A stretch of DNA of 32,483 nucleotides from an uncultured Clostridia bacterium (GCA_944382715.1 CALWNC010000013.1:1-32483), one strand, 5' to 3'. Counted from the stretch's first letter, positions 8,506-16,449 are shown. Notes: generated by a model from the letters alone, not told the origin. Translations and numbers: made by a program.

Positions 8506-8542
8506 AAAAAAAGAAAGAAATCAATGACTTCTTTCTTTTTTT
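8506..8542. terminator. Bidirectional terminator between convergent genes
   Basis: A 14-bp perfect stem (8506-8519 with 8529-8542) with loop atcaatgac; A run and T run on the two sides. It serves ddh from the left and the small membrane gene from the right. Confidence 0.85.
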
Positions 8543-8567
8543 ATCTAATATTTAACAATTTACCATA

Positions 8568-8804
8568 TTAAGCGAAAATAATTGGTCTTCTAAAAAATAT
8601 TGAGCAAACAAGGTCTACAATCCAAAAGATTGACAAAGAACCAAATACAATCCATAAGATACCTATAACAAGCATTAGGATATTCTTGTTTGATGCACCC
8701 TTAATAATTCTATAAATTGCCCAAATCAAGTCAAGTACTGGTAAACTGAGGATAATTTTAACAATCCAAGGCAAATCGTCCATTGCTTTAATAAAATTTT
8801 TCAT
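8568..8804 (-). CDS. Small two-helix membrane protein
   Basis: 78 residues with two hydrophobic segments (about 13-34 and 41-70) separated by a short basic loop (YRIIKGASNKN). The N-terminus is short and partly charged (MKNFIKAMDDLP), so it is a membrane protein rather than a secreted one. The start has a strong TAAGGAG site. The general form resembles small stress- or envelope-related membrane proteins seen in Clostridia, but I do not recognise the family. It is monocistronic and convergent with ddh, sharing their terminator. Confidence 0.75.
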   Translation of the reverse strand: MKNFIKAMDDLPWIVKIILSLPVLDLIWAIYRIIKGASNKNILMLVIGILWIVFGSLSIFWIVDLVCSIFFRRPIIFA

Positions 8805-8980
8805 ATCTTTTTTCTCCTTATAGTTAATTTATATTCTAATCTTTTGTAGTTTAGAATAAATTGCAAAATAAAAATTTAAAAATGCTGGACTTAAATAAGT
8901 ATTTTTGATATGTTTTACAGTTTTATTTTAGTACAATTTTTAAATTTAATCAATAACTTATTGCAAAAATTTATAATTGA

Positions 8981-9009
8981 TTGATTTTTTTTGTTCATTG
9001 TTATATAAT
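8981..9009 (+). promoter_or_regulatory. Promoter of alaS-proS
   Basis: TTGATT (8981-8986), 17-base spacer, TATAAT (9004-9009). The predicted transcript starts about 25 bases before the alaS ATG at 9041. There is no T-box leader, as the distance is too short. Confidence 0.75.
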
Positions 9010-9040
9010 CATTATGAATTTTTATGTAAAGAGGATAATT

Positions 9041-10855
9041 ATGATTACTGATAAACAATTAAAAGCACTTTGGGCTGATTTTTTTACAAAACATGGCTTT
9101 AAGCAAATACAAAATAGTTCACTAATTCCAGAAAATGACCCTACGGTTCTTTTCACCACAGCAGGAATGCACCCATTAGTTCCTTATCTTTTAGGAGAGA
9201 GTCACCCTGCAGGGAAAAAACTTTTTGATGTGCAAAGGTGTATTCGTACTGGGGACATTGACGATGTTGGTGACTACAATCACAATACATTTTTTGAAAT
9301 GCTTGGAAACTGGTTTCTTGGCTCTTGCCCAAAAGATGAAATGATAAGGCTTTCTTATGAATTTCTAACAAGTAAAGACTATCTTGGTCTTGACCCAAAA
9401 AGACTTTCTGTTACGGTTTTTGAAGGCGATGAGATTGCTCCTCGTGACGAAGTTACTGCCAAAACTTGGCAAGAGTGTGGAATACTAAAAGAAAACATCT
9501 ATTTTAATTCAAAGGAAGATAATTGGTGGGGACTTGGAAGTGGAATTGGCCCTTGTGGACCTGATACTGAAATGTTCTATGATTCTGGAAAGGAAAAATG
9601 CTCACCAACTTGCAGACCAGGTTGTCATTGTGGTAAATACAATGAAATCTGGAATGATGTCTTTATGCAATACAAAGTTGAAAATGTGGGAGAAAAGGCA
9701 AAACTTTTAGATAATCCTAACATTGATACGGGAATGGGCGTAGAAAGAACAGTTTGCGTTCTAAATGGGGCAAAGTCTAGTTATGATGTTGGTATTTTTA
9801 AAGATGTTATTGACTTCATGGACTCAAAAGCTGAATTAAAAAACACTGATGAAACAGTTAGATCCTATAGAATTCTTGCTGACCATTTAAGAAGCTCTAT
9901 ATTTATTCTTGGAGATGAAAAGGCAATTACTCCATCTAACATAGGTCAAGGCTATATTCTTAGAAGATTTATAAGACGCTCCGTTAATCATGCAAGAAAA
10001 ATTGGTCTTGATACAAAATATTTTGCCGACATTGCAGACCTCTATATTAACTACTATCTTGATGATTATGAAATTCTTGCTAAAAATAGGGAACTTATAA
10101 AAAGAGAATTAGAGATAGAAGTAGAAAAGTTTGCAAAAGCAATTGAGCAGGGCTACAAGGAATTTGAAAAAGTAATTAATGGCATTGAAAGACATAAACA
10201 ATTTGCAAAAGAAGGAGAGATTGTTGAAAATATAATCTCTGGAAAGGCTGCATTTAGACTATTTGATACCTTTGGATTTCCTATTGAACTTACCGAAGAA
10301 ATTGCAAAAGAGCGTGGATATAAAGTAGATAGAGAAGGATACAATGAAGCTTATAAAGCCCACCAAGAAGAAAGCAGAACGGCCTCTGCTGGAACATTTA
10401 AGGGTGGCTTAGCTGATTCTTCATATGAAAATGCCAAGCTTCACACTGCCACCCACATTATGCTTGCTGGTCTTAAAAAAATGTTTGGAAATCAAGTTGT
10501 TCAAAAGGGGTCTAATATTACGCCTGAAAGACTAAGATTTGACTTTAATTTAGACCACAAGATGACGGAAAATGAAATTAAAACTCTTGAAGATTTTGTT
10601 AACAATGTAATTGAGCAAAAAATTGATGTAACTTGCGAAGAGCTTACTTTAGAAGAAGCCAAGGCATCAGGTGCTCACGGCATATTTGATTCAAAATATG
10701 GCGATAAAGTTAAAGTTTATTTTATTGGAGATGTTGACAGACAAATTTGTGGTGGTCCTCATGCTAAAAACACTGGAGATTTACATCACTTTAAAATAAT
10801 TAAAGAAGAAAGTTCTTCTTCTGGTATTAGAAGAATTAAAGCAATACTTGATTAA
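9041..10855 (+). CDS. alaS: Compact alanyl-tRNA synthetase (no C-Ala domain)
   Basis: 604 residues from the ATG at 9041, preceded by AGAGGA; an earlier in-frame codon lies in the -35 region and is ruled out. Typical AlaRS is about 870-880 residues. Present are the class II catalytic domain (LFTTAGMHPLVPYL, RCIRTGDIDDVG, FFEMLGNWFLG, GSGIGPCGPDTEMF, EIWNDVFMQY, TGMGVERT), the tRNA-recognition helices and the editing domain (HTATH at 468-472, Cys570 and His574 in CGGPH). It stops after the editing domain, so the oligomerising and tRNA-elbow-binding C-Ala domain is absent. A cysteine-rich insert, CSPTCRPGCHCG, near residue 190-205 may bind zinc. It is in an operon with proS (21 bases apart). Charges tRNA-Ala, or is a specialised AlaRS-like enzyme if a full-length copy exists elsewhere. 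Confidence 0.9.
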   Translation: MITDKQLKALWADFFTKHGFKQIQNSSLIPENDPTVLFTTAGMHPLVPYLLGESHPAGKKLFDVQRCIRTGDIDDVGDYNHNTFFEMLGNWFLGSCPKDEMIRLSYEFLTSKDYLGLDPKRLSVTVFEGDEIAPRDEVTAKTWQECGILKENIYFNSKEDNWWGLGSGIGPCGPDTEMFYDSGKEKCSPTCRPGCHCGKYNEIWNDVFMQYKVENVGEKAKLLDNPNIDTGMGVERTVCVLNGAKSSYDVGIFKDVIDFMDSKAELKNTDETVRSYRILADHLRSSIFILGDEKAITPSNIGQGYILRRFIRRSVNHARKIGLDTKYFADIADLYINYYLDDYEILAKNRELIKRELEIEVEKFAKAIEQGYKEFEKVINGIERHKQFAKEGEIVENIISGKAAFRLFDTFGFPIELTEEIAKERGYKVDREGYNEAYKAHQEESRTASAGTFKGGLADSSYENAKLHTATHIMLAGLKKMFGNQVVQKGSNITPERLRFDFNLDHKMTENEIKTLEDFVNNVIEQKIDVTCEELTLEEAKASGAHGIFDSKYGDKVKVYFIGDVDRQICGGPHAKNTGDLHHFKIIKEESSSSGIRRIKAILD

Positions 10856-10876
10856 TTTATATTAAGGAGAAAAACT

Positions 10877-12583
10877 ATGTTATTAAGCAAATTATGCTCT
10901 CTTAGGACTAAAGAATGCCCTGCTGATGCTAAAATGAAAAGTCATCAACTTATGATTAGAGCTGGTTATATGAAGCAAGTTGCAAATGGTATTTATACCT
11001 TAACTGCACTTGGACAAAGAGCTTGTTTAAATATTGAAAATATTATTAGAGAAGAAATGAATAAGTTAGATGGTCAAGAAGTAAAATTTCCAGTTGTTAT
11101 GCCAAAGGAACTTTGGGACTTATCGGGAAGATACTCAAGTATTGGCAGTGAAATGGTTCGTTTTGAAGATAGAAACAATCATAAAATGTTACTTGGTATG
11201 ACTCACGAAGAAGCTAGTGTGCACCTAGCTAAAAATTGGATTACTTCCTATACTCAGTTGCCATTTATGATTTATCAAATTCAAACAAAATTTAGAGATG
11301 AGCCAAGATCTAGAGGAGGTCTTATTAGGGTTCGTGAGTTCACAATGAAAGATGCATATTCTTTTCATGACTCAAATGAAAGTTTGAACAAATATTATGA
11401 AAAAATGCACGACGCATATATGAATATCTATAAAAGAATAGGACTTAAAAATTTTATTTCAGTAAAATCTGATACTGGAATGATGGGTGGTTCTGTCGCT
11501 CACGAATTTATGAGCATCAATGATTTTGGAGAAGATGAAATTGTTCTTTGTGATTGTGGATATAGGTCAAATCAAGAAGTTGCAGAATGTGTTTTTGAAG
11601 AAATATCCAATGAAGAAAGTAATGGAGAAATTTCTAAAGTATTCACAGCTCAAGCAAAGACAATTGACGAAATATGCAAGCTATTAAACTATGATTTAAA
11701 ACATTGTATAAAGGCAGTTGCCTATGCAGTAAAAGGTGAAGATTCCATTGTATTATCTTTTATTAGGGGCGACAAAGAAGTTAACGAAGCAAAATTAAAA
11801 AAGATTACAGGAAAAGATATAGTGCCTGTATCTCTTGAAAGTGATAGTCGATTTTTTGCTGGAAATATAGGTCCTATTGGATTAAATCTAAATGAAAATC
11901 TCATTGTTGTTTATGATTATAGTTTGAAAAATTCAGTAAATATGGTTTGTGGTGCAAATGAAGCTGAATATCACTTAATCAATGTTTCTATTTCTAGAGA
12001 TTTACCTAATATTAATTTTTGTGACGTTGCAAAAGTTAAAGAAGGCGACATTTGTCCTATGTGTAAGTCTAATCGAGTAAAAATTGTACATGGTATTGAA
12101 ATTGGAAATATATTCCAACTGGGAACAAAATATACAAAATCTATGGATATGCGTGTAAAATCAAGTGATGAAACTGAATTTAACCCAATAATGGGCTGTT
12201 ATGGAATTGGTATAGGAAGAAATTTGGCATGCGTTATTGAAGATAATAATGACGAATTTGGAATTAAAATGCCAATTTCAATTGCTCCATATAAAGTACA
12301 TATCTGCCCACTTAGATTAGATAACGAAAATGTAAATAGTGTTTCAAATTCAATTTATGAATTACTCGAAAGTGAAGGAATAGATTGCCTGTTTGATGAC
12401 AGAAATGTTTCTGCAGGAACCAAATTCTCCGATGCAGATTTAATTGGTATGCCAATCAGAATTGTAATTTCTCCAAAAAGTCTTGAAAACAATTGTGTAG
12501 AAATAAAAAATAGAATGACTGGTGATGTTTCCAAAGTAAATGTTGATAATATTTTAGAAGCAATCAAAGATTTAATAAAATAA
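10877..12583 (+). CDS. proS: Prolyl-tRNA synthetase, bacterial type
   Basis: 568 residues, the usual length of bacterial ProRS with the inserted editing (INS) domain between motifs 2 and 3. Motif 2 is clear (TKFRDEPRSRGGLIRVREF, then MKDAYSFH), the insert covers roughly residues 225-400, motif 3 contains MGCYGIGIGRNLACVIE, and the C-terminal anticodon-binding domain has YKVHICPL and DDRNVSAGTKFSDADLIGMP. It charges tRNA-Pro and can clear mischarged alanine. The gene starts 21 bases after alaS with AAGGAG before the ATG, so the two are one operon, and it is followed by the terminator at 12613-12651. Confidence 0.95.
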   Translation: MLLSKLCSLRTKECPADAKMKSHQLMIRAGYMKQVANGIYTLTALGQRACLNIENIIREEMNKLDGQEVKFPVVMPKELWDLSGRYSSIGSEMVRFEDRNNHKMLLGMTHEEASVHLAKNWITSYTQLPFMIYQIQTKFRDEPRSRGGLIRVREFTMKDAYSFHDSNESLNKYYEKMHDAYMNIYKRIGLKNFISVKSDTGMMGGSVAHEFMSINDFGEDEIVLCDCGYRSNQEVAECVFEEISNEESNGEISKVFTAQAKTIDEICKLLNYDLKHCIKAVAYAVKGEDSIVLSFIRGDKEVNEAKLKKITGKDIVPVSLESDSRFFAGNIGPIGLNLNENLIVVYDYSLKNSVNMVCGANEAEYHLINVSISRDLPNINFCDVAKVKEGDICPMCKSNRVKIVHGIEIGNIFQLGTKYTKSMDMRVKSSDETEFNPIMGCYGIGIGRNLACVIEDNNDEFGIKMPISIAPYKVHICPLRLDNENVNSVSNSIYELLESEGIDCLFDDRNVSAGTKFSDADLIGMPIRIVISPKSLENNCVEIKNRMTGDVSKVNVDNILEAIKDLIK

Positions 12584-12612
12584 CACTAAATAATATAAAT
12601 ATAAAATAGAAA

Positions 12613-12651
12613 TAATCAATCCAAAATTCAAAAGATTGGTTATTTTTTTTT
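12613..12651 (+). terminator. Terminator of alaS-proS
   Basis: A 9-bp stem (12613-12621 with 12634-12642, one G-U pair), 12-base loop, then nine T. The T run overlaps the -35 box of the next promoter. Confidence 0.75.
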
Positions 12652-12678
12652 GCTATATTAATTTTATTCTGCTATAAT
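12650..12678 (+). promoter_or_regulatory. Leaderless promoter of the GNAT gene
   Basis: TTGCTA (12650-12655), 17-base spacer, TATAAT (12673-12678), then exactly 6 bases to the ATG at 12685. Transcription should begin on the A of the start codon. No ribosome-binding site is present. Confidence 0.7.
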
Positions 12679-12684
12679 ATAGAT

Positions 12685-13161
12685 ATGGAAATTATAGATT
12701 ATGATAAAAAGTATAAAGATGCAATTGATGAAATTCAAAAAGCACAATGGGGTGAAGGTTCAGATACAGATGAACTATTAGACAACCTTGAAAATTATTT
12801 TATTAAAATTGCTATAGAAAATGAAGAGTTAATTGGAGTTATTGCAGCACATCTTGAAAATGAATCATGTTTTATTGATTTTATTCTAATAAAACCAAAA
12901 TGGCAAAAACATGGAATAGGGACGAAGTTAATGACTTATGTAATTGATTTTGCCAAGGAAAACAACTGTAAAAGTATTGATTGCGAAGCCATAAATGTTT
13001 ATGGCAAAATTAATTCAAAAAAACTTTTAGAAAATTTTGGATTTGTACAAATGCGAGAGCACAAAAATTATTGGGGCAAAAAGTGTCCAGATTTTTATTG
13101 CACAGAATGCAATAGTAAACCCTGCGTTTGCTCAATGGACGAATACAAAAAAATTCTTTAA
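12685..13161 (+). CDS. GNAT acetyltransferase with a Cys-rich tail
   Basis: 158 residues. The GNAT fold shows in LIGVIAAHLE (beta 2-4 region), FIDFILIKPKWQKHGIGTKLMTYVIDFAKEN with the acetyl-CoA loop W-Q-K-x-G-I-G, and the later KKLLENFGFVQM. The family moves an acetyl group from acetyl-CoA to an amine; the substrate is not evident. After the domain there is a short Cys-rich tail, CPDFYCTECNSKPCVC, that could hold a metal. The start is leaderless by promoter spacing. It is monocistronic, bounded by terminators. Confidence 0.85.
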   Translation: MEIIDYDKKYKDAIDEIQKAQWGEGSDTDELLDNLENYFIKIAIENEELIGVIAAHLENESCFIDFILIKPKWQKHGIGTKLMTYVIDFAKENNCKSIDCEAINVYGKINSKKLLENFGFVQMREHKNYWGKKCPDFYCTECNSKPCVCSMDEYKKIL

Positions 13162-13163
13162 TT

Positions 13164-13196
13164 AAAAAAAATGAAGCTTGAAGGCTTCATTTTTTT
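13164..13196 (+). terminator. Terminator of the GNAT gene
   Basis: atgaagc / gcttcat stem (13171-13177 with 13184-13190), six-base loop, extended by A and T runs on both sides. Strong and possibly bidirectional. Confidence 0.8.
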
Positions 13197-13352
13197 ATTG
13201 TTCTAATAAATATAATACCTTATCTACTAACCAAAAAGTTATTGAGTTATATTTAAATAACTTAATTAAGTTAATATTTTATAACTATTTTAATTACATT
13301 TTCATAACAATAAAATAATATTAATAATTTTAAATTATTTTATATTTTTATA

Positions 13353-13417
13353 ATATTTTTATAATAAACTTAACATAAAATGGTTTATTATAAGGTATTA
13401 TGCCAGACATAATACAG
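13353..13417 (-). repeat. Recombination-like site A (inverted copy)
   Basis: Read on the minus strand, this starts at 13415 with GTATTATG, five bases (TCTGG), CATAATAC, then CTTATAATAAA and an ATTTTATG tail. It aligns with sites B and C over about 60 bases. The inner 8-5-8 inverted repeat has the layout of the two core arms of a tyrosine-recombinase crossover site. It lies just past the terminator of the recombinase gene and is inverted with respect to B and C. It is the only recognisable content of the 337-base gap 13197-13534 apart from terminators. Confidence 0.65.
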
Positions 13418-13501
13418 TAGTTTTTTATATATTTTTAGTATTTTTTGTATAATTTTAAATTTTTAAAAATGTTTTTTATTAAAATATTATTTCTAAAAAG
13501 T

Positions 13502-13536
13502 AAAAAAATGCAAGTAAGTTTTCTTGCATTTTTTTT
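13502..13536 (-). terminator. Terminator of the recombinase gene
   Basis: A 13-bp stem (13502-13514 with 13523-13535) with loop taagtttt, overlapping the recombinase stop codon and followed by T on the minus strand. Site A lies beyond it. Confidence 0.8.
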
Positions 13537-14590
13537 AATCATTGCTATGTAATGAAACAGCCGTAGAAGCATTTTTTCTAATATCATCAGATATTGCGGC
13601 ATAGTGCTTTTTGGTCGTATTTACATCTTTATGTCCTAATACATCAGCAACTACATAAATATCTTGTGTTGCATGATATAGCCTTGTACCATATGTACTT
13701 CTAAGTTTATGTGGTGTAATATGCTTAAGTGGTGTTACTATTTCAGCATATTTCTTCACTAATTTTTCAACAGCCCTTGTAGAAATTCTACGATTTTGTA
13801 GTGAAGTAAAAAGAGCTGGCTCATCTGCAAGTAATGGATTTTGCGAGCGTTCTTCCATCCAGTCAAATAGTGCAATTTTAACTTCGTCTGAAAAATATAA
13901 AATAACTTGATTTCCACCTTTTCTTGTTACATTTATTGCATTATGACTAAAATCAATATCTTTAATATTTAACCCTACACACTCAGAAACACGCAGTCCA
14001 GTTCCAAGTAGGAGAGTCATAATCGCAACATCTCTTGTTCTTGTATGTTTGTGGAATCCTTTTTGATGTCCATCTAATCCATTACCAGTATCGACCGTGT
14101 CAAGAAATTTAAAAACTTCTTCATTTTCAAATCTTATTATTGGCTTTTCGTGTAATTTTGGCATTTCAATCTTACTTGCCAAATCGACAGAAATCATTTC
14201 ATTTCTAAAATAATACTTAAAAAAAGAACGAACTGCAGCTATTTTTCTTGCTTTACCTCTTTCACTATTAGTTATCGTTTCTCCTTTTTCATCTACATAA
14301 GAAGTTAAATAACTCATATATCTTTCAAAATGAGTCGTATGAAATTTTTCCAAATCTTTTACTTCTAATTCACTAATATCATTTTTATCTTTAAAGAGAT
14401 TTGTTTCATTTAATGCCCATTTAAAAAACAATCTTAAATCATAAGCATAGTTTAATCTAGTAAGTGCAGTCGTTCTGTTTTCTATGCCTATAAAAAAATC
14501 CAAAGCAAAGTCTGGAAATTCTTTCAATATTTTTCTAAGTTTTGCCGTATTTTCAATTTTTCGTTCATTATAGTAAGATTGATTTTTCAT
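13535..14590 (-). CDS. Xer-like tyrosine recombinase
   Basis: 351 residues from the ATG at 14590. It has the full catalytic set: Arg200 (GTGLRVSE), Lys224 (TRKGGN), His294 and Arg297 (HKLR), His320 (LGHKDVNTT) and Tyr330 (KKHYAAI). The N-terminal SAM-like core-binding domain covers residues 1-145, including the TALTRLNYAYDLRLFFKWAL block. It is longer than typical XerC/XerD (~300) and nearer single-recombinase XerS/XerH lengths (~355). The start is fixed by a perfect TTGACA-17-TATAAT whose -10 box ends 6 bases before the ATG, so this gene is leaderless; the in-frame ATG further out lies inside the -10 region. It is divergent from the SerRS-arm gene. It could be the chromosomal Xer or an element-borne integrase; site A beside it suggests its substrate. 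Confidence 0.9.
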   Translation of the reverse strand: MKNQSYYNERKIENTAKLRKILKEFPDFALDFFIGIENRTTALTRLNYAYDLRLFFKWALNETNLFKDKNDISELEVKDLEKFHTTHFERYMSYLTSYVDEKGETITNSERGKARKIAAVRSFFKYYFRNEMISVDLASKIEMPKLHEKPIIRFENEEVFKFLDTVDTGNGLDGHQKGFHKHTRTRDVAIMTLLLGTGLRVSECVGLNIKDIDFSHNAINVTRKGGNQVILYFSDEVKIALFDWMEERSQNPLLADEPALFTSLQNRRISTRAVEKLVKKYAEIVTPLKHITPHKLRSTYGTRLYHATQDIYVVADVLGHKDVNTTKKHYAAISDDIRKNASTAVSLHSND

Positions 14591-14596
14591 ACCAAA

Positions 14597-14625
14597 ATTA
14601 TACATTAATAAAACCAATTTGTCAA
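14597..14625 (-). promoter_or_regulatory. Leaderless consensus promoter of the recombinase
   Basis: On the minus strand TTGACA (14625-14620), 17 bases, TATAAT (14602-14597), then 6 bases to ATG. Both boxes are perfect, so it would be strong unless repressed. Confidence 0.8.
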
Positions 14626-14657
14626 ATATTTTGCGAATAGTTTATCTATTTGACAAA
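14618..14657. promoter_or_regulatory. Inverted repeat overlapping both divergent -35 boxes
   Basis: tttgtcaaata (14618-14628) and its exact complement tatttgacaaa (14647-14657) form an 11-bp inverted repeat. One arm contains the recombinase -35 box, the other the -35 box of the SerRS-arm gene. Between them, 14629-14643 reads ttttgcgaatagttt, identical to one arm of the palindrome at 19158-19191. The layout is that of an operator controlling both genes. Confidence 0.6.
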
Positions 14658-14677
14658 CTATCTTCTTATGTTATAAT
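14650..14677 (+). promoter_or_regulatory. Promoter of the SerRS-arm gene
   Basis: TTGACA (14650-14655), 16-base spacer, TATAAT (14672-14677). It gives a leader of about 25 bases ending with AGGGGAAG before the ATG at 14709. Confidence 0.7.
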
Positions 14678-14708
14678 TATTACTATACAAAACAGGGGAA
14701 GTTATACA

Positions 14709-15518
14709 ATGATTGCACTAAATGAACTTTTAGACAATTTTCAAGAATACCAAGAAAAACTTATAAAAAGAGGTATTAGAACCGATTTAACTGAAATTAT
14801 AAAATTAGAAAATCACAGAAAAAATCTACAACTGAAATATGAAAGTTTAAAAGCAAACACTAATAAATTATGTAATCAACTTGCAATAAAAAAATATCAA
14901 AATGAAAATCTAACACAAATTTATAATGAAATAATAAATAATGAAAAAAACCTAAAAAAATATGAGCAAGATTTAGCTATTTTAAATAAACAAATTAATG
15001 TTATTTTAAAATCACTACCTAACTTGCCCGATGAATTTCTTTTGCAAAACCAAATAATTTCTAAAAAAAACTTATCTGGCGTGCTTAAAGACTTTATCAA
15101 ATTTATTGAGAATATAAAATTTTTTAAATTAGATTTAAAGCCAACCAAAAGCAACAACTTAAATCTTTACTTGAAAAATTTTTCTAATTATGTATTTAAT
15201 TCTCAGCAAAATTTACTACTAGTTGTAAATGACTTACAATATATTTTATTAGTACCAAAAGAAGAATTTGACTTAATAGTAAAGTCAATTTTATTGTATC
15301 TAAGTGATAATTCTCTAAAAATAATCAAATGCAAAACGCCATCAACAAATCTCTCTTCATCAAGTGAATTTTTGTCTTATCTTAATAGGGAACTCAAAAT
15401 CAAAATAGAGATAAAAAAAGAATATTTTACGCGCGAATTCAATCTAAAATATAGAAATACAAAAACAGATATGACTCAATTCTTTAATCAAATTAATATT
15501 AAAATTTGTAAAAATTAA
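14709..15518 (+). CDS. Orphan seryl-tRNA synthetase N-terminal-arm protein
   Basis: 269 residues from the ATG at 14709, chosen for AGGGGAAG and the promoter just upstream. Residues 1-110 match the SerRS N-terminal domain that grips the long variable arm of tRNA-Ser: EKLIKRGIRTDLTEIIKLE, a two-helix coiled coil (residues ~28-100) and SLPNLPDEF at 102-110. The rest (111-269) is Lys/Asn/Leu/Ile-rich and does not show the class II motifs of SerRS (no ATP-binding motif 2 arginine block, no motif 3), and the protein is 150 residues short of a full enzyme (~425). It cannot charge tRNA as I read it. It may bind tRNA-Ser, tRNA-Leu, tRNA-Tyr or another structured RNA. It is divergent from the recombinase through a shared operator-like region. 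It could also be a decaying serS paralogue. Confidence 0.75.
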   Translation: MIALNELLDNFQEYQEKLIKRGIRTDLTEIIKLENHRKNLQLKYESLKANTNKLCNQLAIKKYQNENLTQIYNEIINNEKNLKKYEQDLAILNKQINVILKSLPNLPDEFLLQNQIISKKNLSGVLKDFIKFIENIKFFKLDLKPTKSNNLNLYLKNFSNYVFNSQQNLLLVVNDLQYILLVPKEEFDLIVKSILLYLSDNSLKIIKCKTPSTNLSSSSEFLSYLNRELKIKIEIKKEYFTREFNLKYRNTKTDMTQFFNQINIKICKN

Positions 15519-15521
15519 TTT

Positions 15522-15566
15522 AATGCTTTTGTTGTAAAATCTTATTTACTTCAAAAGCATTTTTTA
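15522..15566 (+). terminator. Terminator of the SerRS-arm gene
   Basis: A 10-bp perfect stem aatgcttttg / caaaagcatt (15522-15531 with 15552-15561), 20-base loop, then a T run. Confidence 0.7.
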
Positions 15567-15724
15567 TAAACTTATCTAAAACTCTAAGTTTAATTAAGTA
15601 TTTTTATAGGATTAAAAATTCAAGTTTTATGATGCTTTATTTAAAAATTATTAAGAATTAATTTTTATTTACTTAGCAAATCAACTAAAATAAAAAATTT
15701 AAGTAAAATAAATCTATTAATTAA

Positions 15725-15785
15725 TATATTATGTCTGTCATAATACATTATAAAAACTAATATTTTGACATTTTTTTATAAAAAT
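15725..15785 (+). repeat. Recombination-like site B (left end of the 4.5-kb segment)
   Basis: ATATTATG (15726-15733), TCTGT, CATAATAC (15739-15746), then ATTATAAAAACT, a TTTTGACA at 15763-15770 and a TTTTTTTATAAAAATGT tail. It aligns with site A (inverted) and site C over about 60 bases, with the same five-base spacing of the core. B and C are in the same orientation. Confidence 0.65.
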
Positions 15786-16246
15786 GTGCATTTTATTAAT
15801 AAATTTTAAAATAAATATTATTTTTTTCAATTTTTTATTATAAATCTTAAAAAATACAGTAAAAATTCTTTTTATTTTACTTTAATATTCATAATACAAT
15901 TAAAAAAGCTGGCAAAAAAAATTTATTAAATTACTAGGAACGGTAGACCTTTTTAATTTTACGATAGTTAAAACTTCTAAAGTAGAATCTTAAGGTTAGA
16001 TCCACTAAATAATATAAATATCTAGATATATTTTTTTACTGTGATTATGTTATATAGTTGCAAGTTTTATTTAATTCATTTTTAATTTAATATTTACATT
16101 AAAATTATTTGTATTATACATTACATTGAAAAATATATTATAGCTTAAAAAAAAACAAAATTTAAAACTATTTAAATTTTTAAATATATAGTTATATTTT
16201 ATATTTAATTTAAAGGAGTTTAAGAAAATCGGGGGAGTTATAAGAA
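15786..16246. other. Non-coding AT-rich left part of the B-C segment
   Basis: No credible ORF. At 16206-16220 a plus-strand tttaatttaaaggagttta copies the ribosome-binding-site leader used by the two minus-strand module genes (16734 and 19094), but no start codon follows, so it looks like a broken, inverted remnant of that leader. A partial cataatac at 15889 may be a decayed half site. Confidence 0.4.
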
Positions 16247-16290
16247 ATACTACTAATTGGTTTAGTTGTCTTTGCCATTGATAGTAGTAT
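16247..16290 (-). terminator. Hairpin at the 3' end of the RHH gene
   Basis: atactact (16247-16254) pairs with agtagtat (16283-16290) with partial extension inside. On the minus strand it is followed by TTTCTTA, a weak terminator overlapping the last codons of the RHH gene. Confidence 0.45.
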
Positions 16291-16432
16291 CCTTATACCT
16301 TTGAATGTCTTTAGCAGTGGCAAAAATTATTAATTTTGACATTGTCATTTTACTATAATTTGTAGTAATTTCTTTTAAATCTTCGTAAAGCCATAAAGGC
16401 AACCTTATACTAATCAATTTTGATTTCTCCAT
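16262..16432 (-). CDS. Ribbon-helix-helix DNA-binding protein (intact copy)
   Basis: 56 residues, too short for routine gene calling. The sequence has the CopG/Arc plan: beta strand ISIRLP (7-12), helix A (WLYEDLKEITTNYS) and helix B (SKLIIFATAKDIQRYK). Such proteins dimerise through the strand and insert it in the major groove, usually as autorepressors or copy-number regulators. AAGGAG lies 7 bases before the ATG. It follows the 94-residue gene by 17 bases in one operon. The first 30 residues are encoded by a 108-bp block repeated at 18723-18830. It may bind the TTTTGCGAATAG palindrome upstream of the modules; that is inferred. Confidence 0.75.
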   Translation of the reverse strand: MEKSKLISIRLPLWLYEDLKEITTNYSKMTMSKLIIFATAKDIQRYKDTTINGKDN

Positions 16433-16448
16433 AAATTACTCCTTAATT
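16341..16448 (-). repeat. 108-bp repeat, copy 1 (5' half of RHH gene plus RBS)
   Basis: Nearly identical (one mismatch) to 18723-18830. It covers the ribosome-binding site, start and first 30 codons of the RHH gene. The high identity in such an AT-rich region means recent duplication or gene conversion. Confidence 0.9.
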
Positions 16449-16449
16449 T

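Noticed and set aside
9041..10877. alaS truncated by a frameshift with its C-Ala part downstream
   Set aside because: proS begins 21 bases after the stop with its own ribosome-binding site, leaving no room for C-Ala coding sequence.
13395..13415. Site A as a transcription-factor operator
   Set aside because: A, C and D all lie at gene ends and far from promoters, and the similarity of A-C extends ~40 bases past the palindrome, which fits a recombination site or repeat better.
15886..15900. A further copy of the recombination-like site
   Set aside because: Only the cataatac half matches; the left arm is not recognisable.
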